Of a DNA stretch of 64,000 nucleotides, positions 27,467 through 37,407 are shown in pieces. The DNA comes from Ureibacillus composti (GTDB lineage Bacteria > Bacillota > Bacilli > Bacillales_A > Planococcaceae): assembly GCA_030348875.1 (NCBI GenBank), contig JAUCEP010000002.1:1877001-1941000 (forward strand). The letters run 5' to 3'. Numbering within the stretch: position 1 is the first letter of the stretch; each line of letters starts with the position of its first letter. The notes under the pieces were generated by a model, which ran no database searches, was not told where the DNA came from, and saw nothing but the letters and a program-made list of their open reading frames with translations. The translations under genes and the position numbers were made by a program.

Positions 27467-28647
27467 GAATACCAGAATTCCAATCAGCTTATCGAGTAAT
27501 TGATCGAATAGAACATGCAGGATATGAAGCCGTCATCGTAGGCGGGGCTGTTAGAGATTTTTTACTACAAAGAAAAGTAAATGATGTAGATGTCGCAACT
27601 AATGCGCAACCATTAGAAGTGAAGCAGATTTTTTCATCAACGATTGATGTTGGAATTGAGCATGGGACAGTCTTAGTTCTTGATGAGGGAGAACCTATTG
27701 AAGTAACAACCTATCGTACAGATGGTGATTATGTTGACCATCGTAGACCTGATCAAGTACATTTTGTCAGAAGTTTAGATGAAGACTTAAAACGTAGAGA
27801 TTTTACGATTAATGCTTTGTCTATGACTAAAGATGGGAACATTATTGATTTATTTAATGGTCAAACTGACTTGCAAAATAAAGTTTTGCGTGCAGTAGGT
27901 GAACCTATTCAACGATTTGAAGAAGATGCTTTACGTATGCTACGAGCTGTTCGCTTTAGTGCACAGCTCGGTTTTTCCATTGAAGAAAAAACAATGAAGG
28001 CTATTCAATTAAAAAGTCAAAACATTGAATTAATCGCAAAAGAGCGCATTCATATGGAATTAGTCAAGCTATGGAAAGCCCCAAATGTTTATCATGGAAT
28101 TACGATGTTAGTCGAAAGTGGTTTGTCACAATTTCTAGTTGGACATTTCGAGGTGCACAAAGAGGAATGGAAGAAATTCCAAGCAAATAATTCCTACGTT
28201 GGCTGGGCCTATTTATGTTTACTAAACAATTGGGATCTTCATTATATTTCTAATTTCTATAAGCTTTCGAATAAAGAAAAGAACTTTATCCAACAAGTAG
28301 AGCAAGCCTATAGTGCTCTATGTAATGGTGGTTGGACAAGGTTTAATTTATTTTTGCATGAGCTTGAAGTATTAGAAGTTGCGTATGATTTTGCTTTATG
28401 GCAACATAAAACAGTTTCATATCCAAAATCTCAAATTGCGAAGTTAAAAAGTGATTTACCGATTCAAACAGTAAAAGAACTTAATTTAAACGGACATCTT
28501 TTAATGAGTTGGTCCTCTGAAAAGCGTGGTCCTTGGATTAAGGAAGCTCTAGATGCTGCACTCATAGCAGTAATAAATGGTCAGGTAGAAAATAATGTAG
28601 ATCAATTGAAGGAATGGTTTATGTATGAGTTTAACAATGAAAGATAA
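27463..28647 (+). CDS. cca: CCA tRNA nucleotidyltransferase
   Basis: This enzyme adds or repairs the 3' CCA end of tRNAs without a template. It has 394 residues. The nucleotidyltransferase signature is GGAVRDFLL with the metal-binding DVDVATNA, followed by RTDGDYVDHRRPDQV, RRDFTINALSM and the nucleotide-selecting EEDALRMLRAVRFSAQLGF segment. The C-terminal tail domain is all-helical. Start and stop overlap bshA and birA, so the three are translationally linked. Confidence 0.95.
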   Translation: MRIPEFQSAYRVIDRIEHAGYEAVIVGGAVRDFLLQRKVNDVDVATNAQPLEVKQIFSSTIDVGIEHGTVLVLDEGEPIEVTTYRTDGDYVDHRRPDQVHFVRSLDEDLKRRDFTINALSMTKDGNIIDLFNGQTDLQNKVLRAVGEPIQRFEEDALRMLRAVRFSAQLGFSIEEKTMKAIQLKSQNIELIAKERIHMELVKLWKAPNVYHGITMLVESGLSQFLVGHFEVHKEEWKKFQANNSYVGWAYLCLLNNWDLHYISNFYKLSNKEKNFIQQVEQAYSALCNGGWTRFNLFLHELEVLEVAYDFALWQHKTVSYPKSQIAKLKSDLPIQTVKELNLNGHLLMSWSSEKRGPWIKEALDAALIAVINGQVENNVDQLKEWFMYEFNNER

Positions 28648-29608
28648 AATATTAGAACGTTTCCTTTTGGCAGGAGATGAACCACTTTCGGGTCAACAAT
28701 TAGCAGATGATTTTGGGATTTCTCGTACAGCTATTTGGAAACATTTGCAGTCTCTTCAAGAAGAAGGCTACGAATTTGAGACGATTAAGAAAAAAGGTTA
28801 TTGTTTAATCGGTAAACCTGACAGAGTAGATGCAGCAAGAATCACTTCCTTTTTATCAACGAAACAATACGGTAGGTCCATCCATTATTTAGAGGAAGTG
28901 ACTTCAACTCAAGTTATTGCCCATGAATTAGTTCGAAATGGGGCTGAAGATGGTACGGTTGTTATTGCCGAAACACAAACAAGTGGAAAAGGGCGTATGG
29001 CTCGACCTTGGGAATCTACAAAAGGCAAAGGAATTTGGATGACACTCATGATTCGTCCAAACGTTATTCCACAACAGGCGCCTCAATTTACATTAGTAAC
29101 TGCGGTTGCAGTAGTTAATGCAATGAAATCCCTTTATGCTCACTTCAAACCTGAAATTAAATGGCCAAATGATATTTTAATTAATGGGCGTAAATGTACA
29201 GGTATTTTAACTGAAATGGTGGCAGAAATGGATCGGGTTGAAGCGCTCTTAATTGGAATTGGCATTAATGTGAATCAACAGATGAATCATTTTCCTGAAG
29301 AGCTACAATCCATTGCTACTTCCCTAAGTATCGAAGAAGGGAAGCAATTAGATCGTTCTGAACTTGTGGCAACAATTTTAAATTATATGGAACAGTATTC
29401 AGAACTCTACATAAATGAAGGCTTTGCTCCGATTAAAAAACTGTGGGAAACAGCGTCTGGAACGATAGGGAAACGAATTAAGGCGACGACATTGCGTGAA
29501 GTAATTGAAGGACAAGCAATTGGCATCACGGAACAAGGGGTACTTGAAATCCAACTTGATAACGGTGAAATCAAAAGTGTTTACTCCGCCGATATTGAAG
29601 TGAAATAG
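28625..29608 (+). CDS. birA: Biotin-protein ligase / biotin repressor
   Basis: BirA attaches biotin to carboxylases and represses biotin genes. It has 327 residues. The N-terminal winged helix (LSGQQLADDFGISRTAIWKHLQSLQEEGY) gives DNA binding; the catalytic domain has the biotinyl-adenylate loop GKGRMARPW and KWPNDILI. The ATG at 28625 lies inside the end of cca (23-base overlap), 8 bases after GAAGGAATGG; an ATG at 28637 is an alternative. A terminator follows. Confidence 0.95.
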   Translation: MSLTMKDKILERFLLAGDEPLSGQQLADDFGISRTAIWKHLQSLQEEGYEFETIKKKGYCLIGKPDRVDAARITSFLSTKQYGRSIHYLEEVTSTQVIAHELVRNGAEDGTVVIAETQTSGKGRMARPWESTKGKGIWMTLMIRPNVIPQQAPQFTLVTAVAVVNAMKSLYAHFKPEIKWPNDILINGRKCTGILTEMVAEMDRVEALLIGIGINVNQQMNHFPEELQSIATSLSIEEGKQLDRSELVATILNYMEQYSELYINEGFAPIKKLWETASGTIGKRIKATTLREVIEGQAIGITEQGVLEIQLDNGEIKSVYSADIEVK

Positions 29609-29624
29609 AAGGCTTAAAATGAAG

Positions 29625-29660
29625 CAGCTGTCTCTTAGACTAGAGATATGCTGTTTTTTT
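29625..29660 (+). terminator. Rho-independent terminator of birA
   Basis: CAGC-TCTCT pairs with AGAGA-GCTG across a small internal loop, followed by seven T's. Confidence 0.7.
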
Positions 29661-29733
29661 ATTAGGTACATTCAAATCCGATTTGATAAAATCGAAAAAA
29701 AAAATTTTATGTGTATAGTCATTCTGAGGGAAG

Positions 29734-29875
29734 ATGAACGGAAAAACTCGAGAAGAAATGAACAGAGAAGCTGTCCAAAGTTTTGAGGAGCATTACAAAG
29801 TAGTTGGCGAACCCCTACGTAATTTTTCATGCTACAACTACAGATAAATATGGTTATTATTGGTCTAAACTCTAG
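29734..29875 (+). pseudogene. Possible small decayed ORF
   Basis: From the ATG at 29734 (GAGGG just upstream) a 37-codon frame reads MNGKTREEMNREAVQSFEEH and on to EPLRNF. Another frame then continues protein-like as HATTTDKYGYYWSKL to a stop at 29873-29875. This suggests one frameshift in a short gene or gene fragment. No family recognised; it may be chance. Confidence 0.25.
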
Positions 29876-29982
29876 TATTTTTAATTCTGTACCTTTTCTA
29901 CTAAACTTGTTATAGTAGCACTATGGACAGTATCTTACGAGAACTGTACCACTCATTTTTATTATAAAACTATAAAAATATC

Positions 29983-30090
29983 TGCCTTGATCGTAAATCG
30001 ACAGGGACGGAAGAAAACAGATGCGTTTAATTTGCATATTGCACACTACGCAACCCTTCTGTCCATTTTTAGACAGATGGGTTTTTTGTT
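29983..30090 (+). promoter_or_regulatory. pan leader with antiterminator/terminator switch
   Basis: Upstream of panB a conserved-looking stem-loop (29983-30006, CCTT-GA-TCG...CGA-C-AGGG with internal loop) is followed by GGACGGAAG (30005-30013). This can pair perfectly, with one G-U, with CTTCTGTCC (30056-30064). The same downstream arm belongs to a terminator: ACCCTTCTGTC (30053-30063) with GACAGATGGGT (30072-30082), then TTTTTT. The two structures exclude each other. Position and form fit the pan RNA motif described upstream of panB in Bacilli; the ligand is not established. Confidence 0.65.
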
Positions 30091-30238
30091 TTAATTGCAA
30101 AGTTAACGTAGATGCATGTTGCTAATTGGATGTAGAGACATGTTTTCTTCTTAGTTTAGGTTCTTTCTTCATTTACTAAATGAAATTGTGCCCAGGCATA
30201 ATTTAATGAGAGAGACCCTATATACAAGGAGGAGAAAA

Positions 30239-31075
30239 ATGAAAACGACAACTGATTTTTTAAAGATGAAAACACAGGGTGAAAAAATCGTGATGATTAC
30301 AGCATACGATTACCCAACAGCAACCTTCTCGGAACAAGCCGATGTTGATATGATTTTAGTCGGTGATTCTTTAGGGATGGTGGTACTCGGATATGATTCG
30401 ACAATGCCCGTAACCGTGGGAGATATGATTCATCATTCAAAGGCCGTTAGACGCGGTGCTAAAGATACCTTTATCGTAGTTGATATGCCTTTTGGTTCAT
30501 ACCATGGGGATCCCAATGAAGCGTTAAATACTGCTGTGAAAATGATGCAGGAAACTGGAGCAAATGCACTCAAACTAGAGGGGGCAGGTGAAGTAGTCGA
30601 AGTCATTAAAAAGCTTACTAAAGCAGGGATTCCCGTTGTTTCACACTTAGGTTTACTGCCACAATCTGCTAGTGTGTTAGGTGGCTATAAAGTACAAGGA
30701 AAAACAACAGAACAAGCCGAACAATTACTTAAAGATGCGAAAGCTTGTGAAGATGCTGGTGCATGTGCTGTCGTTCTTGAGTGTATCCCTTATCAACTGA
30801 CTGAAGTAGTAACTAAAGAATTAATCATCCCAACTATTGGAATTGGTGCAGGACCATATGCAGATGGACAAGTGCTTGTGTTCCATGATTTAGTAAACTT
30901 CGGCAATCACCATGTTCCAAAATTCGTTCAAACTTTCTCCTTTGTTGGTGAAGAGGTAGAGCGTGGCATAAAAGGTTATGCAAAAGCGGTAAAAGAAGGA
31001 ACTTTCCCGACATTAGAACAAAGCTTTACGATGAAAGAGCAAGTATTAACAACTTTGTACGGGGGCGTTAAGTAA
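30239..31075 (+). CDS. panB: Ketopantoate hydroxymethyltransferase
   Basis: PanB adds a hydroxymethyl group from methylene-THF to 2-ketoisovalerate, the first committed step of pantothenate synthesis. It has 278 residues. The motifs [33 protein letters not shown] and IGIGAG are present. The ATG at 30239 directly follows AAGGAGGAGAAAA; an in-frame upstream ATG at 30188 lacks a site and lies in the leader. The panC start overlaps the panB end, so panBCD is a single operon controlled by the leader. Confidence 0.96.
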   Translation: MKTTTDFLKMKTQGEKIVMITAYDYPTATFSEQADVDMILVGDSLGMVVLGYDSTMPVTVGDMIHHSKAVRRGAKDTFIVVDMPFGSYHGDPNEALNTAVKMMQETGANALKLEGAGEVVEVIKKLTKAGIPVVSHLGLLPQSASVLGGYKVQGKTTEQAEQLLKDAKACEDAGACAVVLECIPYQLTEVVTKELIIPTIGIGAGPYADGQVLVFHDLVNFGNHHVPKFVQTFSFVGEEVERGIKGYAKAVKEGTFPTLEQSFTMKEQVLTTLYGGVK

Positions 31076-31938
31076 TGAAGGTAGTAAAAACGATTGCAGA
31101 GTTAAAAACAATTGTAAACAGAGCAAAAGAAAACAGACACTCGATTGGCCTTGTTCCGACAATGGGGTACTTACATGAAGGGCATTTAACTTTGGCAACA
31201 GTTGCACGTAATGAAAACGATGTTGTGATTATGAGTATTTTTGTCAATCCAACTCAATTTGGACCAAATGAAGATTTTGAATCTTATCCGCGGGATTTAG
31301 AACGTGATGTACAACTAGCTTCCACTGTAGGAGTTGACGTTATTTTTGCTCCTTCTGTAGAAGAAATGTATCCAACAGATGGGGGTATTTATATTCGTGC
31401 AGGGAAGCAAGCGGAAATTTTATGTGGAGCCACTCGTCCAGGTCATTTTGATGGAGTGTTACAGGTAGTTGCTAAATTATTTCACTTAACAGAACCAAAT
31501 TGTGCGTACTTTGGTCAGAAAGATGCACAACAAGTTGCGATTGTTCAAACTATGGTTCGAGACTATAATTTTCCATTAGAAATTCGAACAGTTCCAATTG
31601 TACGTGAAGTAGACGGTCTTGCTAAATCTTCAAGAAACGTATATTTATCAGAAGCTGAACGTCGTGAAGCACCAGCAATCTTCCAAGCTTTACAGATTGC
31701 TCATGAAGAATTTTTAATTTCTCGAGATGCTGAGAAAGCAATTATTCTTGCTAGAAATTATATAGAAGAACATACTTCAGGTCGTATTGATTATTTACAA
31801 ATGTTATCTTATCCTGACTTGCGCCAAGTTAAAGAAGAGACGAAAGAAGTTTTAATTGCAGCTGCCGTGTATATTGGCAAAACTCGCTTAATTGACAATG
31901 TTATTTTTTCACTTAAAGGAGCACTCGTACATGTTTAG
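31075..31938 (+). CDS. panC: Pantothenate synthetase
   Basis: PanC condenses pantoate and beta-alanine with ATP. It has 287 residues. The ATP-binding [14 protein letters not shown] with its HxGH motif, [20 protein letters not shown] and the KMSKS-like [10 protein letters not shown] are visible. It starts on the last base of panB and ends 8 bases inside panD. Confidence 0.96.
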   Translation: MKVVKTIAELKTIVNRAKENRHSIGLVPTMGYLHEGHLTLATVARNENDVVIMSIFVNPTQFGPNEDFESYPRDLERDVQLASTVGVDVIFAPSVEEMYPTDGGIYIRAGKQAEILCGATRPGHFDGVLQVVAKLFHLTEPNCAYFGQKDAQQVAIVQTMVRDYNFPLEIRTVPIVREVDGLAKSSRNVYLSEAERREAPAIFQALQIAHEEFLISRDAEKAIILARNYIEEHTSGRIDYLQMLSYPDLRQVKEETKEVLIAAAVYIGKTRLIDNVIFSLKGALVHV

Positions 31939-32314
31939 AATGATGATGAACAGCAAGATTCATAGAGCTCAAGTAACACAAGCTGATTTAAATTATGTTG
32001 GATCTATTACAATTGATGCGGATATTTTAGATGCGGTTGGAATGCTACCAAACGAAAAGGTCCATGTTGTAAATAATAATAATGGCGCGCGGTTTGAAAC
32101 ATATATTATTGCAGGGGAAAGGGGGAGTGGAGTCATTTGTGTAAATGGCGCAGCCGCTCGACTTGTGCAAAAAGGGGATATCGTTATTATTATTTCATAT
32201 GTTTATGTGGTGAATGAAGATGCGAAAGGTCATCAACCAACCGTTGCCATTATGGGAGAGCAAAACAAAATTAAAGAAATAATAAGCTATGAACCAGAAG
32301 CTACTGTTTTATAG
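31931..32314 (+). CDS. panD: Aspartate 1-decarboxylase proenzyme
   Basis: PanD makes beta-alanine from aspartate. It is a pyruvoyl enzyme that cleaves itself between G24 and S25, visible here as YVG|SIT. It has 127 residues from the ATG at 31931 (AAAGGAG 8 bases upstream); extending upstream would read into panC. The GAAARL block with the catalytic loop is intact. It completes the panBCD operon, so the cell can make pantothenate from valine and aspartate intermediates. Confidence 0.96.
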   Translation: MFRMMMNSKIHRAQVTQADLNYVGSITIDADILDAVGMLPNEKVHVVNNNNGARFETYIIAGERGSGVICVNGAAARLVQKGDIVIIISYVYVVNEDAKGHQPTVAIMGEQNKIKEIISYEPEATVL

Positions 32315-32392
32315 CGCGGTATTGACTCTTATTAATCTAACATATTCACTCACTTTCTGCTAAATTGATTGTTAATTGTCATAATTTGGCCC

Positions 32393-32421
32393 TTGCTAAT
32401 CCTATTAATTTAAGATAGAAT
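32393..32421 (+). promoter_or_regulatory. Promoter of candidate small RNA
   Basis: TTGCTA (32393-32398), 17 bases, TAGAAT (32416-32421). No start codon with a ribosome-binding site follows before the terminator at 32467. Confidence 0.5.
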
Positions 32422-32428
32422 ATATTTT

Positions 32429-32510
32429 AGGTGCCAAACCTAAGTAAAGTTTTATACTTTACAACCAAAGCAATCATTACGACACGGATTTGTCGGATTG
32501 CTTTGTTTTT
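32429..32510 (+). ncRNA. Candidate small RNA
   Basis: A transcript from the promoter above would run about 80 bases. It would contain TAAAGT-TTTAT-ACTTTA (a hairpin) and end in a terminator, AAAGCAATC...GATTGCTTT with an inner CGACA/TGTCG stem, then TTTTT. No ORF is present. Not recognised as a known RNA. It could instead be a leader or the 3' end of panBCD. Confidence 0.4.
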
Positions 32511-32512
32511 GT

Positions 32513-32545
32513 GAGCAGGGAGATGAGCCCCTGCTCTTTTTAATT
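32513..32545 (+). terminator. Second terminator after panD
   Basis: GAGCAGGG pairs with CCCTGCTC (with an internal CC in the loop), followed by TTTTTAATTTTT. Confidence 0.7.
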
Positions 32546-32567
32546 TTTAATAATACATACTAGAGTA

Positions 32568-32605
32568 AGAGAGGATTCAAGCAAATTTGAATTCTCTCTT
32601 TTTTA
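32568..32605 (+). terminator. Third terminator after panD
   Basis: AGAGAGGATTCAA pairs with TTGAATTCTCTCT (one mismatch), followed by TTTTTT. The whole 32315-32774 gap has no gene other than the candidate small RNA. Confidence 0.75.
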
Positions 32606-32774
32606 ATTTATATATGCTGAGCATATCTTTTACATAAAAATTCGTACGAATGACGATAAAGAAATAACAGTACTTATTAATTCTAAAAAATACAATAAAT
32701 CGTAGGTGATGCATGACCTATCTTAAGCTTTATGTTAAAATTCGCATATAATTATGTACTGTGAGTTGATTAAA

Positions 32775-35588
32775 ATGATGGAAAGTCAAAAATATGCAAT
32801 TGTAGATTTGGAGACAACTGGACATTCGCCTGCTAATGGAGATCGCATGATACAAATTGCAATTGTAATCATGAAAAATTGGTGTATTGAGAAGACTTTT
32901 ACATCATTTATTCATCCTGGGCAAGCAATTCCATTATTTGTTCAAGATTTAACCAATATTACGGATATTGATGTTCAAGATGCGTTACCTTTTGAATCGC
33001 ACGCTGAGACAATCTATGATATGATCCAAGATTCAATTTTTGTCGCGCACAATGCCGACTTTGATTTATCTTTTTTACAAGCAGAATTTAAAAGAGCAGG
33101 GTTACCAGAGTGGAAAGGGAAAAAAATCGATACAGTTGAATTAGCGAAAATTATTTTTCCTTCATCACTAAGCTTTAAATTAGGGGATCTAGCTTCTGAT
33201 TTAAATATCCCTTTAGATAATGCTCATCGCGCAGACAATGATGCGAAAGCCACTGCCCAATTGCTACAAAAATGTTGGGAAGAGCTTTTAACACTACCGA
33301 TAATTACAATCGAACAATTACACAAAAAATCTTTTCAATTAAAATCGAATTTATCACAATTGTTTTTTGAGGCTTTACAAATGAAGAGAAAAACAAGTTC
33401 AAATGAAGAGCACAATATTTATTATCGAAAACTAGCGATTAAGAAGAAAGCAGAATTAAAGACAGGAAATAAACAGTTGGCATACCCACAATCTAACGCT
33501 GATAAGATTGCATTTTTCCAATCCAAAATTCCAAATTTTGAAGAGCGTCCACAGCAATTTCAAATGATGGATACGATATGGGATGGATTAAATCTTAAGA
33601 AAGAAGTAATGATTGAGGCTTCAACTGGTATCGGGAAAACAATCGGATATTTATTACCGTCTGTTATTTATGCAAAACAACAACAGGGAAAAGTTTGTAT
33701 AAGCACTTATACTTCACATTTACTAGAACAATTATTAACTGAAGAGATTCCGAAAATTGAGAAAACACTTGGCTGTCGAGTAAATGTTTCTTTACTAAAA
33801 GGGATGAAAAATTATATCGATGTTGTTCAATTTGAACAATTATTAAAAATTAGAGACTTTTCTTACGATGAAACGTTAACAATTTTACAAGTACTAGTAT
33901 GGTTAACGAAGACTGAAACTGGAGATTTAAATGAAATTAATGTCTCTGGTGGAGGCCAGTTATTTATTGATAAAATTCGGAAAAATCCGGATCACCATAA
34001 AAAGGATAGCGAGCCCTTTGATTTTTATAAAAGAGCCATTGAAGAAAGTGAAACTGCAGATATCGTTATTACTAATCATGCCATGCTACTAGCTGATATG
34101 GAAAGACGTGAACCAATATTCGACCAGATCAGAGGGTGGATTATAGATGAAGCGCACCAATTTATTCAAGCTGCTGTTGGAAGAGATGAGTCGATTTTTT
34201 CATTTACAAAATGGAAATATGTTTTTGGACAAATTGGTCTTTCATCAGAAAATAATGTGTTTGCAAATTTTCATCGAGTGTCATTAAAAAAACAACGAGT
34301 TTCGAAACAAAGTCTTAATCAGTTAGAAAAGAAATTTATGCAAATGACAAAAGCATTCGATGAAACAATGAACCAAATTGTGCAGGGTATGAAACAACAT
34401 TCAAAAAGCACGAAAAGTTATACGAAATATACATCCTTCCTACAAGAATTAAATTTAAATGAAACGCTACTTAAGTCTGTTTCTAAGGGAATACAACAAT
34501 GGATTGATTTAGCGGAAGATGCGGCACGTCAATTCTCACAAGAAGTAGAAGAAATTGCTCCAGAACACTTAGTCATTCTTGAACAGTGGAAATATTGGAC
34601 TCGAGAAATGAAAATGAAAGTAGCTGAATGGGAAGATGTATTCTTAAATGATGGAGTGGATTCATCCACATGGGTGGAAATTGACCGTCGAAATATTCCT
34701 GGAAGTATTCAAGTTTTTAAAAAACCGATACAAGTGAAAGAACATATTCGAAAGTTATTTGATTCAGTACGAAATCATCATGGGATAATTTGGACATCTG
34801 GAACATTAACTGTACCGAATAATAAACGATTTATAGCCGACCAGTTAGGCATTCGTGATGAGGTTCCTATTATAAATTTACAAGCTCCTCCAACATATTA
34901 CAGTGGGGCAAAAGCCTATATAGTAAATGATATGCCAGATATTCAGTCGGTTTCGCAGCACCGATACATTGAATCAATTTCAATGGCTATTACTCGCATT
35001 GTCCGCTCAACAGAAGGGCGTTCATTTGTATTATTTACTTCACAGGATATGTTAAAGAAAACCGTAGAATTAATTCAAGAGAGTGAACTTCTTAATGATT
35101 ATGTTCTTTTTGCTCAAGGAGTTACTGGAGGCAGTAGAATGCGTTTGTTAAAATCCTTCCAAAAATTTAACCATTCCGTGTTATTTGGAACAAATAGTTT
35201 TTGGGAAGGAGTAGATGTGCCAGGTGATGGATTGGCAAGTGTCATTATAGTGAGATTGCCATTTAGCTCTCCAGATGAACCATCATTTAAAGCAAAATCA
35301 ATGGATTTGCAAGCGCAAGGTCTAAATGCATTTACGAATTTATCGTTACCTGAGGCAATCATACGATTCAAACAAGGCTTTGGTCGATTGATACGTTCAT
35401 CAAAAGATAAAGGAGTATTAGTCGTACTTGATCGAAGAATTGATACGAAATCTTATGGGAAAGAATTTTTAGATGCTTTACCTCCAATATCTATTCAAAA
35501 ACTACCTCTACAAAATATGGTTTTAGAGTTAGAACATTGGTATAATAACAAACATGAGGAAAGAAAGCAGGTAGACAAAAATGAATAA
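32775..35588 (+). CDS. dinG: DinG-family helicase with N-terminal exonuclease domain
   Basis: This 937-residue protein joins a DEDD 3'-5' exonuclease domain (about 1-175; VDLETTGHSP, HNADFDLSFL, HRADNDAKAT) to an XPD-like superfamily 2 helicase (Walker A EASTGIGKTIGYLLP, DEAH box IIDEAHQF, GTNSFWEGVDVPG, QGFGRLIRS). This is the Gram-positive DinG form. TATAAT at 32747-32752 would start transcription near 32759, so the ATG at 32754 is probably too early; starts at 32775 or 32778 are preferred, though the ribosome-binding site is weak. Confidence 0.93.
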   Translation: MMESQKYAIVDLETTGHSPANGDRMIQIAIVIMKNWCIEKTFTSFIHPGQAIPLFVQDLTNITDIDVQDALPFESHAETIYDMIQDSIFVAHNADFDLSFLQAEFKRAGLPEWKGKKIDTVELAKIIFPSSLSFKLGDLASDLNIPLDNAHRADNDAKATAQLLQKCWEELLTLPIITIEQLHKKSFQLKSNLSQLFFEALQMKRKTSSNEEHNIYYRKLAIKKKAELKTGNKQLAYPQSNADKIAFFQSKIPNFEERPQQFQMMDTIWDGLNLKKEVMIEASTGIGKTIGYLLPSVIYAKQQQGKVCISTYTSHLLEQLLTEEIPKIEKTLGCRVNVSLLKGMKNYIDVVQFEQLLKIRDFSYDETLTILQVLVWLTKTETGDLNEINVSGGGQLFIDKIRKNPDHHKKDSEPFDFYKRAIEESETADIVITNHAMLLADMERREPIFDQIRGWIIDEAHQFIQAAVGRDESIFSFTKWKYVFGQIGLSSENNVFANFHRVSLKKQRVSKQSLNQLEKKFMQMTKAFDETMNQIVQGMKQHSKSTKSYTKYTSFLQELNLNETLLKSVSKGIQQWIDLAEDAARQFSQEVEEIAPEHLVILEQWKYWTREMKMKVAEWEDVFLNDGVDSSTWVEIDRRNIPGSIQVFKKPIQVKEHIRKLFDSVRNHHGIIWTSGTLTVPNNKRFIADQLGIRDEVPIINLQAPPTYYSGAKAYIVNDMPDIQSVSQHRYIESISMAITRIVRSTEGRSFVLFTSQDMLKKTVELIQESELLNDYVLFAQGVTGGSRMRLLKSFQKFNHSVLFGTNSFWEGVDVPGDGLASVIIVRLPFSSPDEPSFKAKSMDLQAQGLNAFTNLSLPEAIIRFKQGFGRLIRSSKDKGVLVVLDRRIDTKSYGKEFLDALPPISIQKLPLQNMVLELEHWYNNKHEERKQVDKNE

Positions 35589-35621
35589 TAAAAATACACC
35601 CAAACTGGTTACGGTGAGACA

Positions 35622-36104
35622 ATGAAAAACTGGTTAATTTTTATCACTGTATTTTTACTTTCGTTAACACTTGTTATTTCTATTCTCGTAATTTGGAAAG
35701 CCGATGAGCCTTTTGATGAAATTGAAAAGCAGGCATCAGATTTAGCTATCTCTTCTGATCACCTGAAGTTCGTTTCTGATGGTTATGTTTACAATGGTAA
35801 TGAACCGTACATTACTTTGTTCGGGGAAGATGAACAAGGTAAGAAAAAAGCAGTTTTTGTTCCTGACAACTTAGAAGAGAAAATGATTCAGGAAGTCTAT
35901 TTGCAAGACGGTATTACAGAGGAACAAGCTTTATCGGTTTTAAATAATAAAGAGGAAGTAAAGGAAATTCTTCATACAAAATTAGGCTATGAAGAAGTTG
36001 GTGCTGTTTGGGAAATTACATATACCAACGAATCAGACGAGCTAAATTACGTTTATATTTTGTTTGAAGATGGACAATGGTGGAAACGAATTTTGAATTT
36101 GTAG
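35622..36104 (+). CDS. ypmB: DUF5590 / YpmB family protein
   Basis: This 160-residue protein begins with one hydrophobic segment (about residues 4-24, LIFITVFLLSLTLVISILVIW) that is a membrane anchor or signal. The remainder is an extracytoplasmic mixed alpha/beta domain of PepSY-like character. It ends ILFEDGQWWKRILNL. The function is unknown. It lies 13 bases before aspB, and in B. subtilis ypmB precedes aspB in the same way; ypmA, normally between dinG and ypmB, was not found. Confidence 0.85.
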   Translation: MKNWLIFITVFLLSLTLVISILVIWKADEPFDEIEKQASDLAISSDHLKFVSDGYVYNGNEPYITLFGEDEQGKKKAVFVPDNLEEKMIQEVYLQDGITEEQALSVLNNKEEVKEILHTKLGYEEVGAVWEITYTNESDELNYVYILFEDGQWWKRILNL

Positions 36105-36117
36105 AGGAGCAAAAAAA

Positions 36118-37311
36118 ATGAAAAACTTATTGGCGAATCGTGTAAAAACTTTATCCCCTTCAGCGACATTAGCGATCACTGCGAAAGCAAAAGAACTTAA
36201 AGCACAAGGAATTGATGTAATTGGATTAGGTGCAGGTGAACCTGACTTCAATACACCTCAAAATATCCTAGATGCAGCTGCAGATTCTATGAACAAAGGC
36301 TTTACAAAATATACTCCAGCAGGTGGATTACCTGTTTTAAAACAAGCGATTATCGATAAGTTAATTCGTGATAACAACCTTGAATACAAACCAAATGAAA
36401 TTATTGTAGGTATTGGTGCAAAACACGTACTATATACTCTATTCCAAGTAATATTAAATGAAGGCGATGAAGTCATTATTCCAATCCCTTACTGGGTTTC
36501 ATACCCTGAACAAGTTAAATTAGCAGGTGGAGTACCAGTTTATATTGAAGGCTCAAGCGAACAAAACTTTAAAATTACAGCTGAACAACTTCGTAATGCA
36601 GTTACAGATAAAACGAAAGCAGTTATTATTAACTCTCCAAGTAACCCATCAGGTATGGTTTACACACGTGAAGAATTAGCTGAAATTGCTGAAGTAGCAG
36701 TTGAAAAAGATCTTGTAATCGTATCTGATGAAATTTATGAAAAATTACTTTACAATGGTTTAGAACATTTCTCCATTGCACAACTGTCTGAAGAAGTGAA
36801 AAAACGTACGATTGTGGTTAATGGTGTTGCAAAATCACATTCGATGACTGGTTGGCGTATTGGGTATGCAGCAGGTGATGCAGAAATTATTAATGCAATG
36901 ACAGATCTTGCTTCCCATTCAACTTCAAACCCAACAACAACATCTCAATATGCTACAGTAGAAGCATATAATGGACCACAGGATTCCGTTGAAGAGATGA
37001 GAAAAGCATTTGAATCACGATTAGAAACAATTTATCCAAAATTAAGTGCAATCCCTGGTTTTAAAGTACTAAAACCACAAGGAGCATTCTATTTATTACC
37101 TGATGTAGCTGAGGCAGCACAAAAAACAGGTTTCGCATCAGTCGATGATTTTGCGAGTGCACTATTAACTGAGGCGAATGTAGCAGTAGTACCGGGTTCA
37201 GGATTCGGAGTACCATCTACAATCCGCTTAAGTTACGCAACATCATTAGATTTACTTGAAGAAGCAGTAAAACGCATGGACAACTTTGTTAAAACAAAAT
37301 GGCAAGACTAA
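36118..37311 (+). CDS. aspB: Aspartate aminotransferase
   Basis: This class I PLP enzyme interconverts aspartate and 2-oxoglutarate with oxaloacetate and glutamate. It has 397 residues. GAGEPDFNTP, NSPSNPSGMVY, SDEIYEKLLYNG and the PLP lysine in NGVAKSHSMTGWRIGY are visible, and R in IRLSYATS binds the substrate carboxylate. Its product role next to asnS links aspartate and asparagine metabolism. Codon use is biased as in well-expressed genes. Confidence 0.95.
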   Translation: MKNLLANRVKTLSPSATLAITAKAKELKAQGIDVIGLGAGEPDFNTPQNILDAAADSMNKGFTKYTPAGGLPVLKQAIIDKLIRDNNLEYKPNEIIVGIGAKHVLYTLFQVILNEGDEVIIPIPYWVSYPEQVKLAGGVPVYIEGSSEQNFKITAEQLRNAVTDKTKAVIINSPSNPSGMVYTREELAEIAEVAVEKDLVIVSDEIYEKLLYNGLEHFSIAQLSEEVKKRTIVVNGVAKSHSMTGWRIGYAAGDAEIINAMTDLASHSTSNPTTTSQYATVEAYNGPQDSVEEMRKAFESRLETIYPKLSAIPGFKVLKPQGAFYLLPDVAEAAQKTGFASVDDFASALLTEANVAVVPGSGFGVPSTIRLSYATSLDLLEEAVKRMDNFVKTKWQD

Positions 37312-37407
37312 ATTAATTGGTTTACTTATCAATTTAAGAGGGCTTCACAGAGGAGAGGTTCTCTTTTAACAGTTAAACAATTTAGTTCTTTTGCGGAGGA
37401 CAACAAT

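Noticed and set aside
37312-37407. T-box leader for asnS
   Set aside because: The conserved T-box sequence AGGGTGGNACCGCG is absent and the gap is too short.
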